DNA of 64,000 nucleotides from contig NZ_QOCF01000036.1 in NCBI RefSeq assembly GCF_003318255.1, forward strand, positions 38,694-102,693. The letters are read 5' to 3'. Shown here piece by piece: positions 52,456 to 61,145 of the stretch. The notes under the pieces are model-generated. The model did no database searches. It had not been told where the DNA came from and was given only the letters and a program-made list of their open reading frames with translations. The DNA is from Ruegeria sp. A3M17. GTDB lineage: Bacteria > Pseudomonadota > Alphaproteobacteria > Rhodobacterales > Rhodobacteraceae. How positions within the stretch are numbered: position 1 is the first letter of the stretch; each line of letters begins with the position of its first letter. Position numbers and translations under genes: made by a program.

Positions 52456-53161
52456 TCAGAAAACCCACATCCTGGTTTGCGATGATGAGATCGACGTGCG
52501 CGAAATGCTTCAGGAATATCTTGGTAAACGTGGGTTCAAGGTGTCGGCAGCCTCCGGCGGAGAAGAACTCCGGGAGAAACTTTCTGTAAACACAGTGGAT
52601 GTCATCATCATGGACATTAACATGCCCAAGGAAGATGGTCTTTCAATTCTGACATCTCTTCGCCCAGAGAATACAACGCCCGTCATAATGCTCACCGCCG
52701 CCGGTGACGCGATTGATCGCGTAATAGGTTTGGAAATGGGGGCGGATGACTATCTTGGCAAACCCGTAGATCTTCGAGAGCTCGAAGCCCGGATAAAAGC
52801 AATACTCCGAAGGGAATCCATAAACACAAAGGCGACCACAGGAAACTCTGACGGGAACGAGGTGCCTTTCGGAAACTTTACCCTAGACAGAGAAGCAGCA
52901 AAGCTTCTTGCGGCCGATGGTTCTGAAGTCCAGTTGACTGCGATGGAATATAGCCTGCTCAAGGTTTTTGCGGAAAATAGGGGGCGTGTTCTAAACAGGG
53001 ATCAGCTTTTGGAACAGGCGCATGACCGCACTTGGGACCCATTTGATCGCAGCATAGATATCAGAATATCTCGATTGCGCCGAAAGCTTGAAGCTAATCC
53101 TGAAAAACCGGAAATAATCCGAACCGTACGTGGCATCGGATACCTGTATGATCCAAAGTGA
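52448..53161 (+). CDS. OmpR/PhoB-family response regulator
   Basis: A 237-residue protein from ATG 52448-52450, which lies within the end of the kinase gene (8-nt overlap). The receiver domain has DDEIDVREM, phospho-acceptor D56 (VIIMDINMP) and the Lys of DDYLGKPVDLRELEARI. The winged-helix output domain has LTAMEYSLLKVFAENRGRVL, then RSIDIRISRLRRKLE and IIRTVRGIGYLYDP. It is the partner of the hybrid kinase. The TGAAACA array upstream of the kinase is a plausible target, as OmpR-type proteins bind paired direct repeats. Confidence 0.93.
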   Translation: MDNQKTHILVCDDEIDVREMLQEYLGKRGFKVSAASGGEELREKLSVNTVDVIIMDINMPKEDGLSILTSLRPENTTPVIMLTAAGDAIDRVIGLEMGADDYLGKPVDLRELEARIKAILRRESINTKATTGNSDGNEVPFGNFTLDREAAKLLAADGSEVQLTAMEYSLLKVFAENRGRVLNRDQLLEQAHDRTWDPFDRSIDIRISRLRRKLEANPEKPEIIRTVRGIGYLYDPK

Positions 53162-53744
53162 TCGCCTCCTAGTATGATCGTGCTTAATCCTGATCAAATG
53201 AAGCTTAGACTGCCTGAAGCATTGGAGCGAACTTCGTTTCTAGTCCGGATTTGTTGGACCTGAAGGGAGTTTGTAGCGTATGGGATGCGTCGGTTTGGTC
53301 TAGGAGATCCTGAATTTCAAGGATATTGGCGTTCCACCTAGCGTAAAGATTGGTCATGTCTGTTTCGGGCTGGTACTTGACATTGATTTAGGAAGGTTGA
53401 ACGGACAGCATTGTCCCTCAATGTGTCAGTTCGACCATCCGCCGATTTTGCGGGTGCAGCGAACGGCGGCAATGCGGGCTGCGACCGCAGTATCGCGATC
53501 AGCGGCTGGATGTCAGCTCTGGGCCGGGTAGACGGACTCACCTATTGGATCAGCGAAATGCTGCGCGTTATAGAAAGTCAGCTTCGAGACCAAAATACAG
53601 ATGCAGCACACGAAATGAACGGTCGGGGCGTCGCATCAGCGGAGGATCCGCACCGCTCCACATTTTACTATTTGTCTATAAGGGCCTAAAAGCAACATAT
53701 CGTCTGGCGAGTGACGTCCACCAAATTGTAATGAGGGCGTCCCC
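53162..53744. other. Intergenic region of decayed DNA
   Basis: About 580 bases between the response regulator and rlmF with no gene I can support. A 92-residue plus-strand frame at 53411-53689 is Arg/Gly/Ser-rich, has no ribosome site and no recognised domain. The promoter of rlmF should be near 53690-53740. Confidence 0.45.
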
Positions 53745-54671
53745 ATGACCACCAAGACGAAGCTGCACTCCCGCAATCAACACTCACGAGGTTACGATTT
53801 CGAGCTCTTGACGGCGCAGACGCCTGAGCTTGAGGCCTTTACAATCCAAAGCCTAGCCGGTCAGGCGACGATTGATTTTCAAGACGTGCAGGCCGTTCGT
53901 ATGCTTAATCGGGCGTTGCTAAAGGCGCATTACGATATTGATTTTTAGGATATTCCTGCCGGCTATCTATGCCCACCAATCCCCGGCCGCGTCGACTACA
54001 TCCACTATCTCGCGGACTTGCTGGCTGGCAGCAATAACCAAGAAATCCCGCGGGGGCGTCATATCAAGGCATTGGACATCGGCACCGGTGCAAGCTTGGT
54101 ATATCCCCTTACGGGCCAGAGCGAATACGGCTGGCACTTTACTGGCGTCGATATCGACGCAGGCGCGATCAAATCGGCAAGGCAAATTTGTGAATTAAAC
54201 AAGTTGGAAATTACCCTTAGGCGACAAAGCAAAGCTGTGAATATCTTTCGCGGCGTGATCCAGCCCAACGATGCTTTTCACGTAACCATGTGCAATCCGC
54301 CATTCCATGGGTCTATCGAGAAAGCGAAAAAGGGTACCCAACGCAAGTGGGCGAACCTTGGCAAGGGGCGTTCAACCAAACTCAACTTTGGTGGTCAAAA
54401 CGCTGAACTTTGGTGTCCCGGTGGGGAGATAAAGTTCCTCGCCCGTATGGTTGAACAGAGCATGGAGTTCGCCGACCAGTGCCTGTGGTTTACTTCGTTG
54501 GTGTCGAAAAAAGATAACCTCCAGCCCCTCAGCCGAATTTTGGGAAAAGCCAGGATTGCTGATTGCAAAGTCGTCGAAATGGCACAGGGGCAAAAAACCA
54601 GTCGTTTTATTGCCTGGACTTACATGAAGAAAAATGAGCGCTCTTCTTTTGCGAAGAAAGCTCGGACATAG
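53745..54671 (+). pseudogene. rlmF: rRNA large-subunit methyltransferase F (rlmF), interrupted by one amber codon
   Basis: The product matches RlmF, which methylates A1618 of 23S rRNA, from end to end: LHSRNQHSRGYDFELL, then LNRALLKAHYDIDF, DIPAGYLCPPIPGRVDYIHY, LDIGTGASLVYPLTGQSEYG, the N-P-P-F catalytic motif in MCNPPFHGSIEKAKKG, NFGGQNAELWCPGGEIKFLA and AQGQKTSRFIAWTYM. Codon 68 is TAG (53946-53948), between HYDIDF and DIPAGY, where E. coli RlmF has the Trp of N-W-D-I-P. Both halves lie in one frame. A single TGG-to-TAG change probably inactivates the gene, unless it is suppressed or a sequencing error. The rest is well conserved, so the loss would be recent. Confidence 0.85.
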
Positions 54672-54815
54672 GACCCCTTTGTCGAAGTCCTGTAGGGGAG
54701 ACAATGTCTGCACGGTGAAGCAGCATCGCAACATTCCAGGACACCAAGGATGCCTGGTCTGCGCTGTGAGAGCTCGATCTCGGCGAAACACAGGTCGTGC
54801 ACAGTAAGAAAGGAC

Positions 54816-55892
54816 TCAGTGTCGCCTGCCACGGGTGTTTGGGGCCAAGTAGCCACGAGCCCTGGATTCAGAGCGGGTGTTGCTGCGATTTTCCTCGTGT
54901 AGCTTTCGCCACCGGCCAAGTCGAACTGGGTTGATCAGCCCAGTCGCAACCGCAGCCTGAACCTCACAGCCCGGCTCATGCGCGTGGGTGCAATCCCGAA
55001 AGCGGCACTTGGGGGCAAGCTCAGTGATCTCCGAGAACAGCATGTCCAGACCTGCCCGGACATCGCTGACATGCAGCGTACGCATTCCCGGCGTGTCAAT
55101 CGCCCAACCACCGCCTTCGATGGAGTGGAGAGAGCGCGATGTCGTTGTGTGACGTCCCTTGGCATCGTCTTCCCGAATGCCGCCAGTAAGCTGTGCGTCC
55201 TCAGCTGGCTTGGCAGCAAGGGTGTTAAGCAGAGTTGACTTCCCCACCCCGGATGATCCAACAAGAGCAATCGTCTGCCCCGATTTGCACCACGGAGCCA
55301 AAGCCACCACGGCATTTCGGGTTTTTGCGTTCAAAGCAACGACGGCCACTCCGCGCTGAAGGTCTTCTGCTTGCTGCCGGTAAGGTTGCACATCTGGCGC
55401 TTGATCGGCTTTCGTCAAGACAATCACCGGGGTCGCGCCAGCCTCATTTGCAAGGGCCAGGTAGCGTTCCAGCCTGGCTTGATTGAAATCGTCATTGCAG
55501 GAAGTAACAATGAAAAGCGTGTCCACGTTCGCGGCAATCAGTTGCTGGGTCCGAGCACCCTCGGTCCAACGCTGCAACAGGGTACGTCTTTCCAAACGGC
55601 GAAGGACTATGTGAGTTGCAGGATCCGCCAAGATCCAGTCCCCCACGGCGAAATCTGCCGTAGTAGTTTGGGCGGGCAGGTTCAGCTTCACTGGGCCGAT
55701 TGCAGATACAGCAGTCATACGAGATCGGTGGACAGTCGCAATGCGCATCCGGGCAAGACCCGTCTCGTCAGCTCCCAGCTGGTTGCCAAAGAACTGAGAC
55801 CAGCCGAGATCGACCAAAGACAGGGGTGATTGAACAATTGAATGTACCACGGTGACCGTGAATGGCCGCGGTCTCAGGGAAAAGCAACCCAT
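54816..55892 (-). CDS. rsgA: Ribosome small-subunit maturation GTPase RsgA
   Basis: A circularly permuted GTPase of the RsgA/YjeQ family that acts late in 30S maturation. The order of motifs is G4 (VIVLTKADQA), G5-like (VVALNAKT), G1 (LVGSSGVGKSTLLNTLA), then G2 and G3 (RHTTTSRSLHSIEGG; AIDTPGMRTL). The N-terminal OB domain (TADFAVGDWILADPATHIVL) and the C-terminal zinc region (CRFRDCTHAHEPGCEVQAAV) are present. The ATG at 55890-55892 gives a 15-residue extension before the usual start; GTG 55848-55850 is the alternative. It is convergent with rlmF, another ribosome-related gene. Confidence 0.92.
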   Translation of the reverse strand: MGCFSLRPRPFTVTVVHSIVQSPLSLVDLGWSQFFGNQLGADETGLARMRIATVHRSRMTAVSAIGPVKLNLPAQTTTADFAVGDWILADPATHIVLRRLERRTLLQRWTEGARTQQLIAANVDTLFIVTSCNDDFNQARLERYLALANEAGATPVIVLTKADQAPDVQPYRQQAEDLQRGVAVVALNAKTRNAVVALAPWCKSGQTIALVGSSGVGKSTLLNTLAAKPAEDAQLTGGIREDDAKGRHTTTSRSLHSIEGGGWAIDTPGMRTLHVSDVRAGLDMLFSEITELAPKCRFRDCTHAHEPGCEVQAAVATGLINPVRLGRWRKLHEENRSNTRSESRARGYLAPNTRGRRH

Positions 55893-56222
55893 TCCGGCCA
55901 GATCTATTGCCGCTTGGCATCCTTACTTGATCGCTTCCACGTTGTCAGAAAGGAGTAACGCCACGCCTCACACTCCGATCAACTGTAATTGGCAAATGCT
56001 GCAAGACCACGAATGGCAGGAATGCGTAAGCCACACCGCAGCGTGGGCCGACCGAATGGGCTTCTCTTTTGGGCCGTCCGCGAGATTCGTCTGAGTTGGG
56101 GCAGGGGGCAATGCTGCACCGCCTCTGATGACCGCCTTGAGCCCAGTTTTGCATTATGCTGCAAGCGGCACCAACGGCTTTTATCCGCGCAAAGCTGACC
56201 CTGGCCGAAGCAGTGAATCCCA
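55893..56222. other. Intergenic region without recognised genes
   Basis: About 330 bases between the convergent-side ends of rsgA's upstream region and the MocR-type gene. Overlapping short frames on both strands are Arg/Gly/Pro-rich without start signals or known domains. I see nothing else here apart from possible rsgA promoter sequence. Confidence 0.4.
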
Positions 56223-57623
56223 TTAACCAACAGATTTTGTGATACACGTTTTCAACTTCTCAAGCGCACTATCAGCCTCATCTTCGGTATATCCGCAAAA
56301 CCCCAGAGCCAGCCCATTCATACTATATGGCTTGCCAGAAAGTGCAGATAGCGGCTGAACGGCAATGCCTGCATCAGACGCTCTGCACGCGATGGTTTTG
56401 TCTGACAACCCGTCATTCAAGTGAAAGGCGATATGCATTCCGGCCTGATGATCTTCGAATGTGCCAAACATAGCAAATTCGCGGGACAGTTGGTCCACCA
56501 GATGCTTTCGCCGTTCCCCATAAACCCGTCGGACACGGCGCAGGTGGCGGTAGAACTCGCCTGATGTCATGAACTCCGCCAGTGCCTGTTGCGGCATGTA
56601 GCTGGCCTTGACGCCGGAGCGTTTGATGGCAGCGCGAAAGCGGTCCAGCAGTATGTCGGGGACGATCAAGTAGCCAAGCCGCAATGCGTTCGAGAAAATT
56701 TTGGAGAAACTACCGACATAGATGGTCCGGTTCATCCGGTCGAACCCGGCCAGCGCCGGAATGGGCCGCCCGGCGTAGCGAAATTCGCTGTCATAGTCGT
56801 CTTCGACGATCCACGCACCAGTGGATTCCGCACATTGGATGAACTCCAGCCGCCGCCCCGGAGACATCGCGCCGCCAAGCGGGTATTGGTGTGAAGGGGT
56901 GAGTACAACAAACTTCGGTGTGCCTAGGGGCAATTCAGCACCTTGGTCGTCGATCTGCATGTAAACGGATTTCAGACCGCGCATCTTGGCGAAATGACGG
57001 GCGGGCAAATAGCCGGGGCTTTCGAGGCCAATCTGGTCTCCGGCCTCGGCCAGGACGGACATGCAGATTTCCAAGGCATCCGCCGAACCCGCCGTTACGA
57101 TGACCTGATGGGGCGCGGCGTCGATGCCCCGCCATTCCGCAACATGCGCCGCAATTGCCTGTCGCAAGGCGGGATTGCCGAAGCTTGTTCCACCGGCCAG
57201 CATTGCTTCGGGATTCGTGCGGCAGACGCGGGCAACGGATTTGGCCCATTGTCGGTGGGGGAAGAGGCGTGTGTCAGGCTGGCCGATTTCGAAGGGAATG
57301 GGCGGGAGTGCTGTGTCTTCGGCGGGGCGGATTGAGGGCACGGGGCTGGGATTTGGCTCGGTTTCGCTGATCGTGCAGACAGCATAACCGGAGCCTTGCC
57401 TGCTTCGCAGATAGCCTTCAGCCACCAGTTGTTCATAGGCCGTGACTACGGTGGATCGCGACACGCCCAGTTCGGTCGCAAAAACCCTTGTGGCTGGTAG
57501 AGCGGTCCCTTCGGTCAAGCCTCCGGACACGACGCGCCCACGTATCGCCGCGCAGATTTGCTCGAAGACGGGTATCTTCGCAGAACGGTCAATCGAAAAG
57601 GCGAGCCATGAGGTTTGCTGCAA
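56223..57623 (-). CDS. MocR/PdxR-family transcriptional regulator (GntR helix-turn-helix plus aminotransferase-like domain)
   Basis: A 466-residue regulator. Residues about 10-80 form a GntR winged helix (IPVFEQICAAIRGRVVSGGL, then VSRSTVVTAYEQLVAEGYLR). Residues about 120-460 form a fold-type-I aminotransferase-like domain with ITAGSADALEICMSVLAE, DDYDSEFRYAGRPIPAL and the PLP Lys of SFSKIFSNALRLGYLI. MocR proteins sense PLP or an amino compound. It is divergent (90 nt) from an MFS transporter leading a three-gene set that includes a PNPOx-like gene, consistent with vitamin B6- or amine-linked control. Confidence 0.92.
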   Translation of the reverse strand: MQQTSWLAFSIDRSAKIPVFEQICAAIRGRVVSGGLTEGTALPATRVFATELGVSRSTVVTAYEQLVAEGYLRSRQGSGYAVCTISETEPNPSPVPSIRPAEDTALPPIPFEIGQPDTRLFPHRQWAKSVARVCRTNPEAMLAGGTSFGNPALRQAIAAHVAEWRGIDAAPHQVIVTAGSADALEICMSVLAEAGDQIGLESPGYLPARHFAKMRGLKSVYMQIDDQGAELPLGTPKFVVLTPSHQYPLGGAMSPGRRLEFIQCAESTGAWIVEDDYDSEFRYAGRPIPALAGFDRMNRTIYVGSFSKIFSNALRLGYLIVPDILLDRFRAAIKRSGVKASYMPQQALAEFMTSGEFYRHLRRVRRVYGERRKHLVDQLSREFAMFGTFEDHQAGMHIAFHLNDGLSDKTIACRASDAGIAVQPLSALSGKPYSMNGLALGFCGYTEDEADSALEKLKTCITKSVG

Positions 57624-57712
57624 ATTGGTATGCCCATTTTATTCGATATTGGATGTTAAGAAAAAACCAAATCCATGGCAAGGACGGCTAACTTAGCAAA
57701 GGAGTTTGGCTG

Positions 57713-58903
57713 ATGTCCCGTCCGATTCTGTTTACTATCTTCTATATCGCGGTCTTCCTGCAGGCGGGCGTTTACGGGCTGACCTTCATGCTGCCGCGCT
57801 TGTTCGAAGGCTTTGGGGCCAACGAAAAGGTCGTTGGCGTGATGCTCTTCATCACAACAATTATCACCCTGATCGCCGTCTATTTCGCCGGCCATCTGTC
57901 AGACAAAATCGGCCGGATGCGAACGCTTTCTCTGGCCGGTTTGATGATCGCAGCATCACTGGCATCGTTCGGGGCCGCCACCGGGGTTGGCTTCCTGCTG
58001 GTCTTCGCAAGCGCAGCGCTCGGTGCTGGCTGGGGGCTAACCTATGCTCTGCCTCCCATCGTCCTGACCCGCCTGATTGATCCTTCAGAACGGGTGCGCT
58101 TTTTTGCCATGCTGACCATCGCTGTCATGGCTGGGTTTGGCCTGTCACCGGTCATGGCCTCGATGATGGAAAACGCCGGCCTGACCGTGAATGACGCTTT
58201 CTTTGTCACTGCCGGATTGTGCCTTGTCTCTGCCGGGTTATTTTTTGCCCTGACCGGTCCGGTGCGCCGCCATTCCGAGGCCAAGGGTCCTGAGGCGCGG
58301 TCATCCCTCACCCTGTCCAGTGTCGTGGCCATCTTGCGTTCGCCCGCGCGGCTGCCGGTGATCATGGTGTGCCTTGGGGCGGCGGTCTTTGCAGGAATGA
58401 ACAATTTCCAAACAGTTTTTGCCGATGAGCGCGGCCTCGACTATGCTGACTTCTTCCTTGCCTACACCATCACCGTGATCCTCTTCCGCGTGCTTCTGGC
58501 GCGGTTCAAGGGCGGGACCAATCCCTATATGACCATCGCTTTGCTTCAATACGTGATGTTGGGTTCCGTCGTGCTGTTTCTCCTCAGCGGAGGCAACCTG
58601 TCGCTCTACCTGCTCACGGCCATTCTGTTCGGCATTGGGTACGGCGTCAGCTATCCGATCCTTGCTGCAATGGCGGCCAATGACGCAGATCCCGACATCC
58701 TCCCACAAACCCTGCAGGTCTTCGCGCTGACTTATTTCATCGGCATCTTCGGCTTCCCACTGGTAGCAGGCTGGATGATCGTGGAGATGGGCAGCGCCGC
58801 TTTGCTAATACTCGCCGCCGCCATGGCCGGTGTCGAGGCGACGATGGCCCTGGTCCGAGCAATCTCCGTGCGGACCACCGCAACCTGCGAGCCCACAACT
58901 TGA
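57713..58903 (+). CDS. Major facilitator superfamily transporter
   Basis: A 396-residue membrane protein with about 12 hydrophobic segments. The MFS loop 2-3 motif reads GHLSDKIGRMRTLSLAG, and a central cytoplasmic loop (PVRRHSEAKGPEARSS) splits two bundles of six. AAGGAG lies 9 nt upstream of ATG 57713. It is divergent from the MocR-type regulator and followed after 28 nt by the amidotransferase gene. An exporter or importer of an amine- or vitamin-type compound is inferred; the substrate is unknown. Confidence 0.9.
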   Translation: MSRPILFTIFYIAVFLQAGVYGLTFMLPRLFEGFGANEKVVGVMLFITTIITLIAVYFAGHLSDKIGRMRTLSLAGLMIAASLASFGAATGVGFLLVFASAALGAGWGLTYALPPIVLTRLIDPSERVRFFAMLTIAVMAGFGLSPVMASMMENAGLTVNDAFFVTAGLCLVSAGLFFALTGPVRRHSEAKGPEARSSLTLSSVVAILRSPARLPVIMVCLGAAVFAGMNNFQTVFADERGLDYADFFLAYTITVILFRVLLARFKGGTNPYMTIALLQYVMLGSVVLFLLSGGNLSLYLLTAILFGIGYGVSYPILAAMAANDADPDILPQTLQVFALTYFIGIFGFPLVAGWMIVEMGSAALLILAAAMAGVEATMALVRAISVRTTATCEPTT

Positions 58904-58931
58904 ATCCCGAGGCAGCAAAAAGGTGAAACAT

Positions 58932-59648
58932 ATGAGACTTCTTGTCTTTCAGCATGTCGATTGCGAGCATCCAGGTTCCTTACGACGCTTTCTCGCCCGT
59001 GACAGCATTGCATGGGACGCGGTGGAACTGGATGAAGGAGAACCGATCCCTGATCTGAATAACTATGATGCCCTCTGGGTAATGGGCGGCCCGATGGATG
59101 TCTGGGATGTCCACGAAAATCCTTGGCTCATTCTCGAAAAGGCGGCTATACGCACCTGGGTTCGCGACATGAAGAAGCCTTTCCTTGGGCTTTGCCTGGG
59201 TCATCAGCTCTTGGCGGACGCATTGGGCGGTACATGTGGGCCACAGCGCCCGTCAGAGATCGGCGTGCTGGATGTGGAACTTACTGCCGAGGGTGAGGAA
59301 GATCCGTTAATGCAGGGGCTGCCGGTGAAGCAAAGATGCCTCCAATGGCATTCCGTTCAGGTTGCGCAGGCGCCTGAGGGTGCGGCCATTCTGGCCCGTT
59401 CACCTACTTGCCCGGTCCAGGCGATGCGCGTGGGTCACAATGCCTGGTCGATGCAGTATCATGTCGAGGTAGAGCCCGATACCGTAGATAACTGGGCCGC
59501 GATCCCGGCTTACCACCAAGCGCTGATTGTCGCTCTGGGAGAAAACGGTGTTTCGGACATGCACGCCGCAGCAACGGCGGCTATGGACGACTTTCTTGGG
59601 GCAGCCGAAATGCTTTACGTCAACTTTATGAAATCGGTACGGTTATGA
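58932..59648 (+). CDS. Class I glutamine amidotransferase-like protein
   Basis: A 238-residue stand-alone glutamine amidotransferase domain from ATG 58932-58934 (the longer frame runs into the transporter gene). The catalytic Cys is in GLCLGHQLLADALGG, the His and Glu in MQYHVEVEPDT, and the oxyanion strand is in LWVMGGPMDVW. These resemble the GMP synthase-like GATase1 proteins, some of which hydrolyse gamma-glutamyl amides (PuuD-like) or act on small amides. It overlaps the next gene by ATGA. With the MFS transporter and MocR regulator, a role in amine or amide metabolism is inferred. Confidence 0.9.
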   Translation: MRLLVFQHVDCEHPGSLRRFLARDSIAWDAVELDEGEPIPDLNNYDALWVMGGPMDVWDVHENPWLILEKAAIRTWVRDMKKPFLGLCLGHQLLADALGGTCGPQRPSEIGVLDVELTAEGEEDPLMQGLPVKQRCLQWHSVQVAQAPEGAAILARSPTCPVQAMRVGHNAWSMQYHVEVEPDTVDNWAAIPAYHQALIVALGENGVSDMHAAATAAMDDFLGAAEMLYVNFMKSVRL

Positions 59649-60190
59649 GTAAGATCGCGGGCGGTGTGTCTCACCCAAGCCGAGGCGGCGTGGAGGGGCC
59701 ACTTGCAACGAACGATTTCACAGTCGCCGAAACAAACCGCGTCCGACGTGGCCATGAACACGCTGACGACAGCCGTGAAACAGCATTTGGTATTCTGGAC
59801 AGCGGCCATCTGTGCGATCTGTCCTTCATACTGTACGGCACGCCAGGGGCGCTGCCGAAGCTCTATTGGCTCAGCGGAGAGCATATCTATTGGCACGGTT
59901 CCTCCGCCAGCCGAGCTATCCGGGAAATGGCAAAGGGCGGTTCCGTGTGCCTCAATGTCTCGCACCTTGATGGCCTGCTGTTGGGTCGTTCGGCCTTTCA
60001 CCATTCCGCAAACTACCGCTCGGTTACGATCCATGGTGCCGCAGAGCCGGTGGCCGTACGCATCTTACGATTGCCGATTGAAACCATGGCCGCCAAGAGC
60101 CGCTATGATATATCCATCGGCGGGTTGCTGGACCGAAATGAAAGGATTACGCAAAGCGACTTTGCGGAAGGAACGGATAATCCCGCTTGA
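59645..60190 (+). pseudogene. PNPOx-family flavin-binding protein, C-terminally truncated
   Basis: The first 135 residues match the split-barrel PNPOx-like family: RVRRGHEHADDSRETAFGIL, WLSGEHIYWHGSSASRAIRE, CLNVSHLDGLLLGRSAFHHS and ANYRSVTIHGAAEPV. After AAEPVA the family normally continues with about 80 residues including an A-K-x-R and E-D-Y-A-L-P end. Here about 45 unrelated residues follow and the frame stops. An IS3-type orfA relic lies about 110 nt downstream, so the 3' part was probably lost in an IS-linked rearrangement. Residual function cannot be excluded. It overlaps the amidotransferase gene by ATGA. Confidence 0.7.
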
Positions 60191-60216
60191 ACCGGTTCCT
60201 GATACGCAATCTCCAA

Positions 60217-60233
60217 TGGGACTGAAAGTCCCA
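60217..60233 (+). terminator. Hairpin after the truncated PNPOx-like gene
   Basis: The arms TGGGACT and AGTCCCA give a 7-bp stem with a 3-base loop, followed by AATTATTT. It could end the MFS-amidotransferase transcript, or it could belong to the nearby IS relic. Confidence 0.45.
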
Positions 60234-60298
60234 AATTATTTGAATGTCTGACGTCAGCACCAATGGGACAGTTTAGGTCGATTTGATAAGAGAGGGTT

Positions 60299-60407
60299 TC
60301 TGGCTCATCGTAACCGCCAAGGAGTGGAGATGAGAAAGAAACCCGGAACCAAGCAGAGCCACGGTGAGAAGGTCGTAAAGGACATTCACCGCACGCGCAA
60401 AATTTTA
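60299..60407 (+). pseudogene. IS3-family orfA N-terminal relic with its leader
   Basis: From ATG 60330-60332 the frame reads MRKKPGTKQSHGEKVVKDIH, then RTRKIL, matching the start of the OrfA family found at 21602 (MRKTKASTGDEIVKEIKRVM). The 25-30 bases before the ATG also match between the two relics (CTCATCG, then CCAAG and AGTGGA blocks). The frame then leaves the family. It marks the break that removed the end of the PNPOx-like gene. Confidence 0.6.
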
Positions 60408-60526
60408 ACATACCCGTACTCACCGGTCGCAGACGATGCGGTCATTTTGTCGATATGCCGACTTCCGCTTCTCACGCATGGCGAAGACGGCGTTTCAAAT
60501 TTGCCGCTTACTGAGGCCCAACCGCA

Positions 60527-61009
60527 TTAGCCACGCTGGTCAGTCAATTCGAGCGTTTCTGAAAGGTCGCGCTGCGCAACGCTTTCAAAGACGATGGATG
60601 TTTCTATCCGGCTGATTTCCTCGCGAGACGAAAACCGTTCGACCACCAGCCGATGTAGGTGCGCGGTGTCTGTTGTCAGAACCTCCACGACCGCGTCAAA
60701 ACGGCCAGTGATCATCCATCCGGCGCGCACTTCTGGAGTTATGAGAACCTCCTGCAGAAATCGATCAAGATCGGTCTTTCTATGTTCTGCCATTTGAACG
60801 AACAGCAATGCCTTTAGTGAGAGACCCAAGTGCTCCAACTGAATGTCGGTGTAGGCCCCCGCAATCAAGCCGCACTCCTGCAGACGCTTTAGGCGTTCGT
60901 GAACACTTGAGGCTGCTAAACCAACCTCGCTTGAGAGCTCTTTGTTAGTCATCCGTGCATCGTTCGACAAAAGTGCCAAAATTCTGCGATCCGTTCGGTC
61001 AATGTCCAT
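60527..61009 (-). CDS. Lrp/AsnC-family transcriptional regulator
   Basis: A 160-residue protein with an N-terminal helix-turn-helix (RRILALLSNDARMTNKELSS, then EVGLAASSVHERLKRLQECG) and a C-terminal RAM domain (ALLFVQMAEHRKTDLDRFLQ; WMITGRFDAVVEVLTTD), the amino-acid-sensing part. Typical length. It is divergent from a LysE-type exporter gene, the usual pairing in which the regulator controls amino-acid efflux. As that exporter gene is broken here, the regulator may have lost its main target. Confidence 0.92.
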   Translation of the reverse strand: MDIDRTDRRILALLSNDARMTNKELSSEVGLAASSVHERLKRLQECGLIAGAYTDIQLEHLGLSLKALLFVQMAEHRKTDLDRFLQEVLITPEVRAGWMITGRFDAVVEVLTTDTAHLHRLVVERFSSREEISRIETSIVFESVAQRDLSETLELTDQRG

Positions 61010-61020
61010 TATTTCTCACC

Positions 61021-61040
61021 TATACCGAAGTACCTTCGAT
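61021..61040. promoter_or_regulatory. Inverted repeat near the Lrp-type gene, possible operator
   Basis: The arms CGAAG (61026-61030) and CTTCG (61034-61038) surround a 3-base centre, with TA/TA further out. It lies 12-31 nt upstream of the Lrp-type start in the divergent region with the LysE gene. Short arms make this tentative. Confidence 0.3.
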
Positions 61041-61145
61041 AACCTTCCACCTTACCGAATGATATACGGATTCTTGCACACAATACAGAACAAAATGTCG
61101 TAGCACGTCACATGAAACGAAACACTTTTTGTAAGGATCTCGGAT

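Noticed and set aside
53411..53689. A 92-residue plus-strand open frame after the response regulator
   Set aside because: No ribosome site or known domain.
55989..56198. Short overlapping open frames on both strands between rsgA and the MocR gene
   Set aside because: Mirror-image frames without start signals are typical of GC-rich non-coding DNA.
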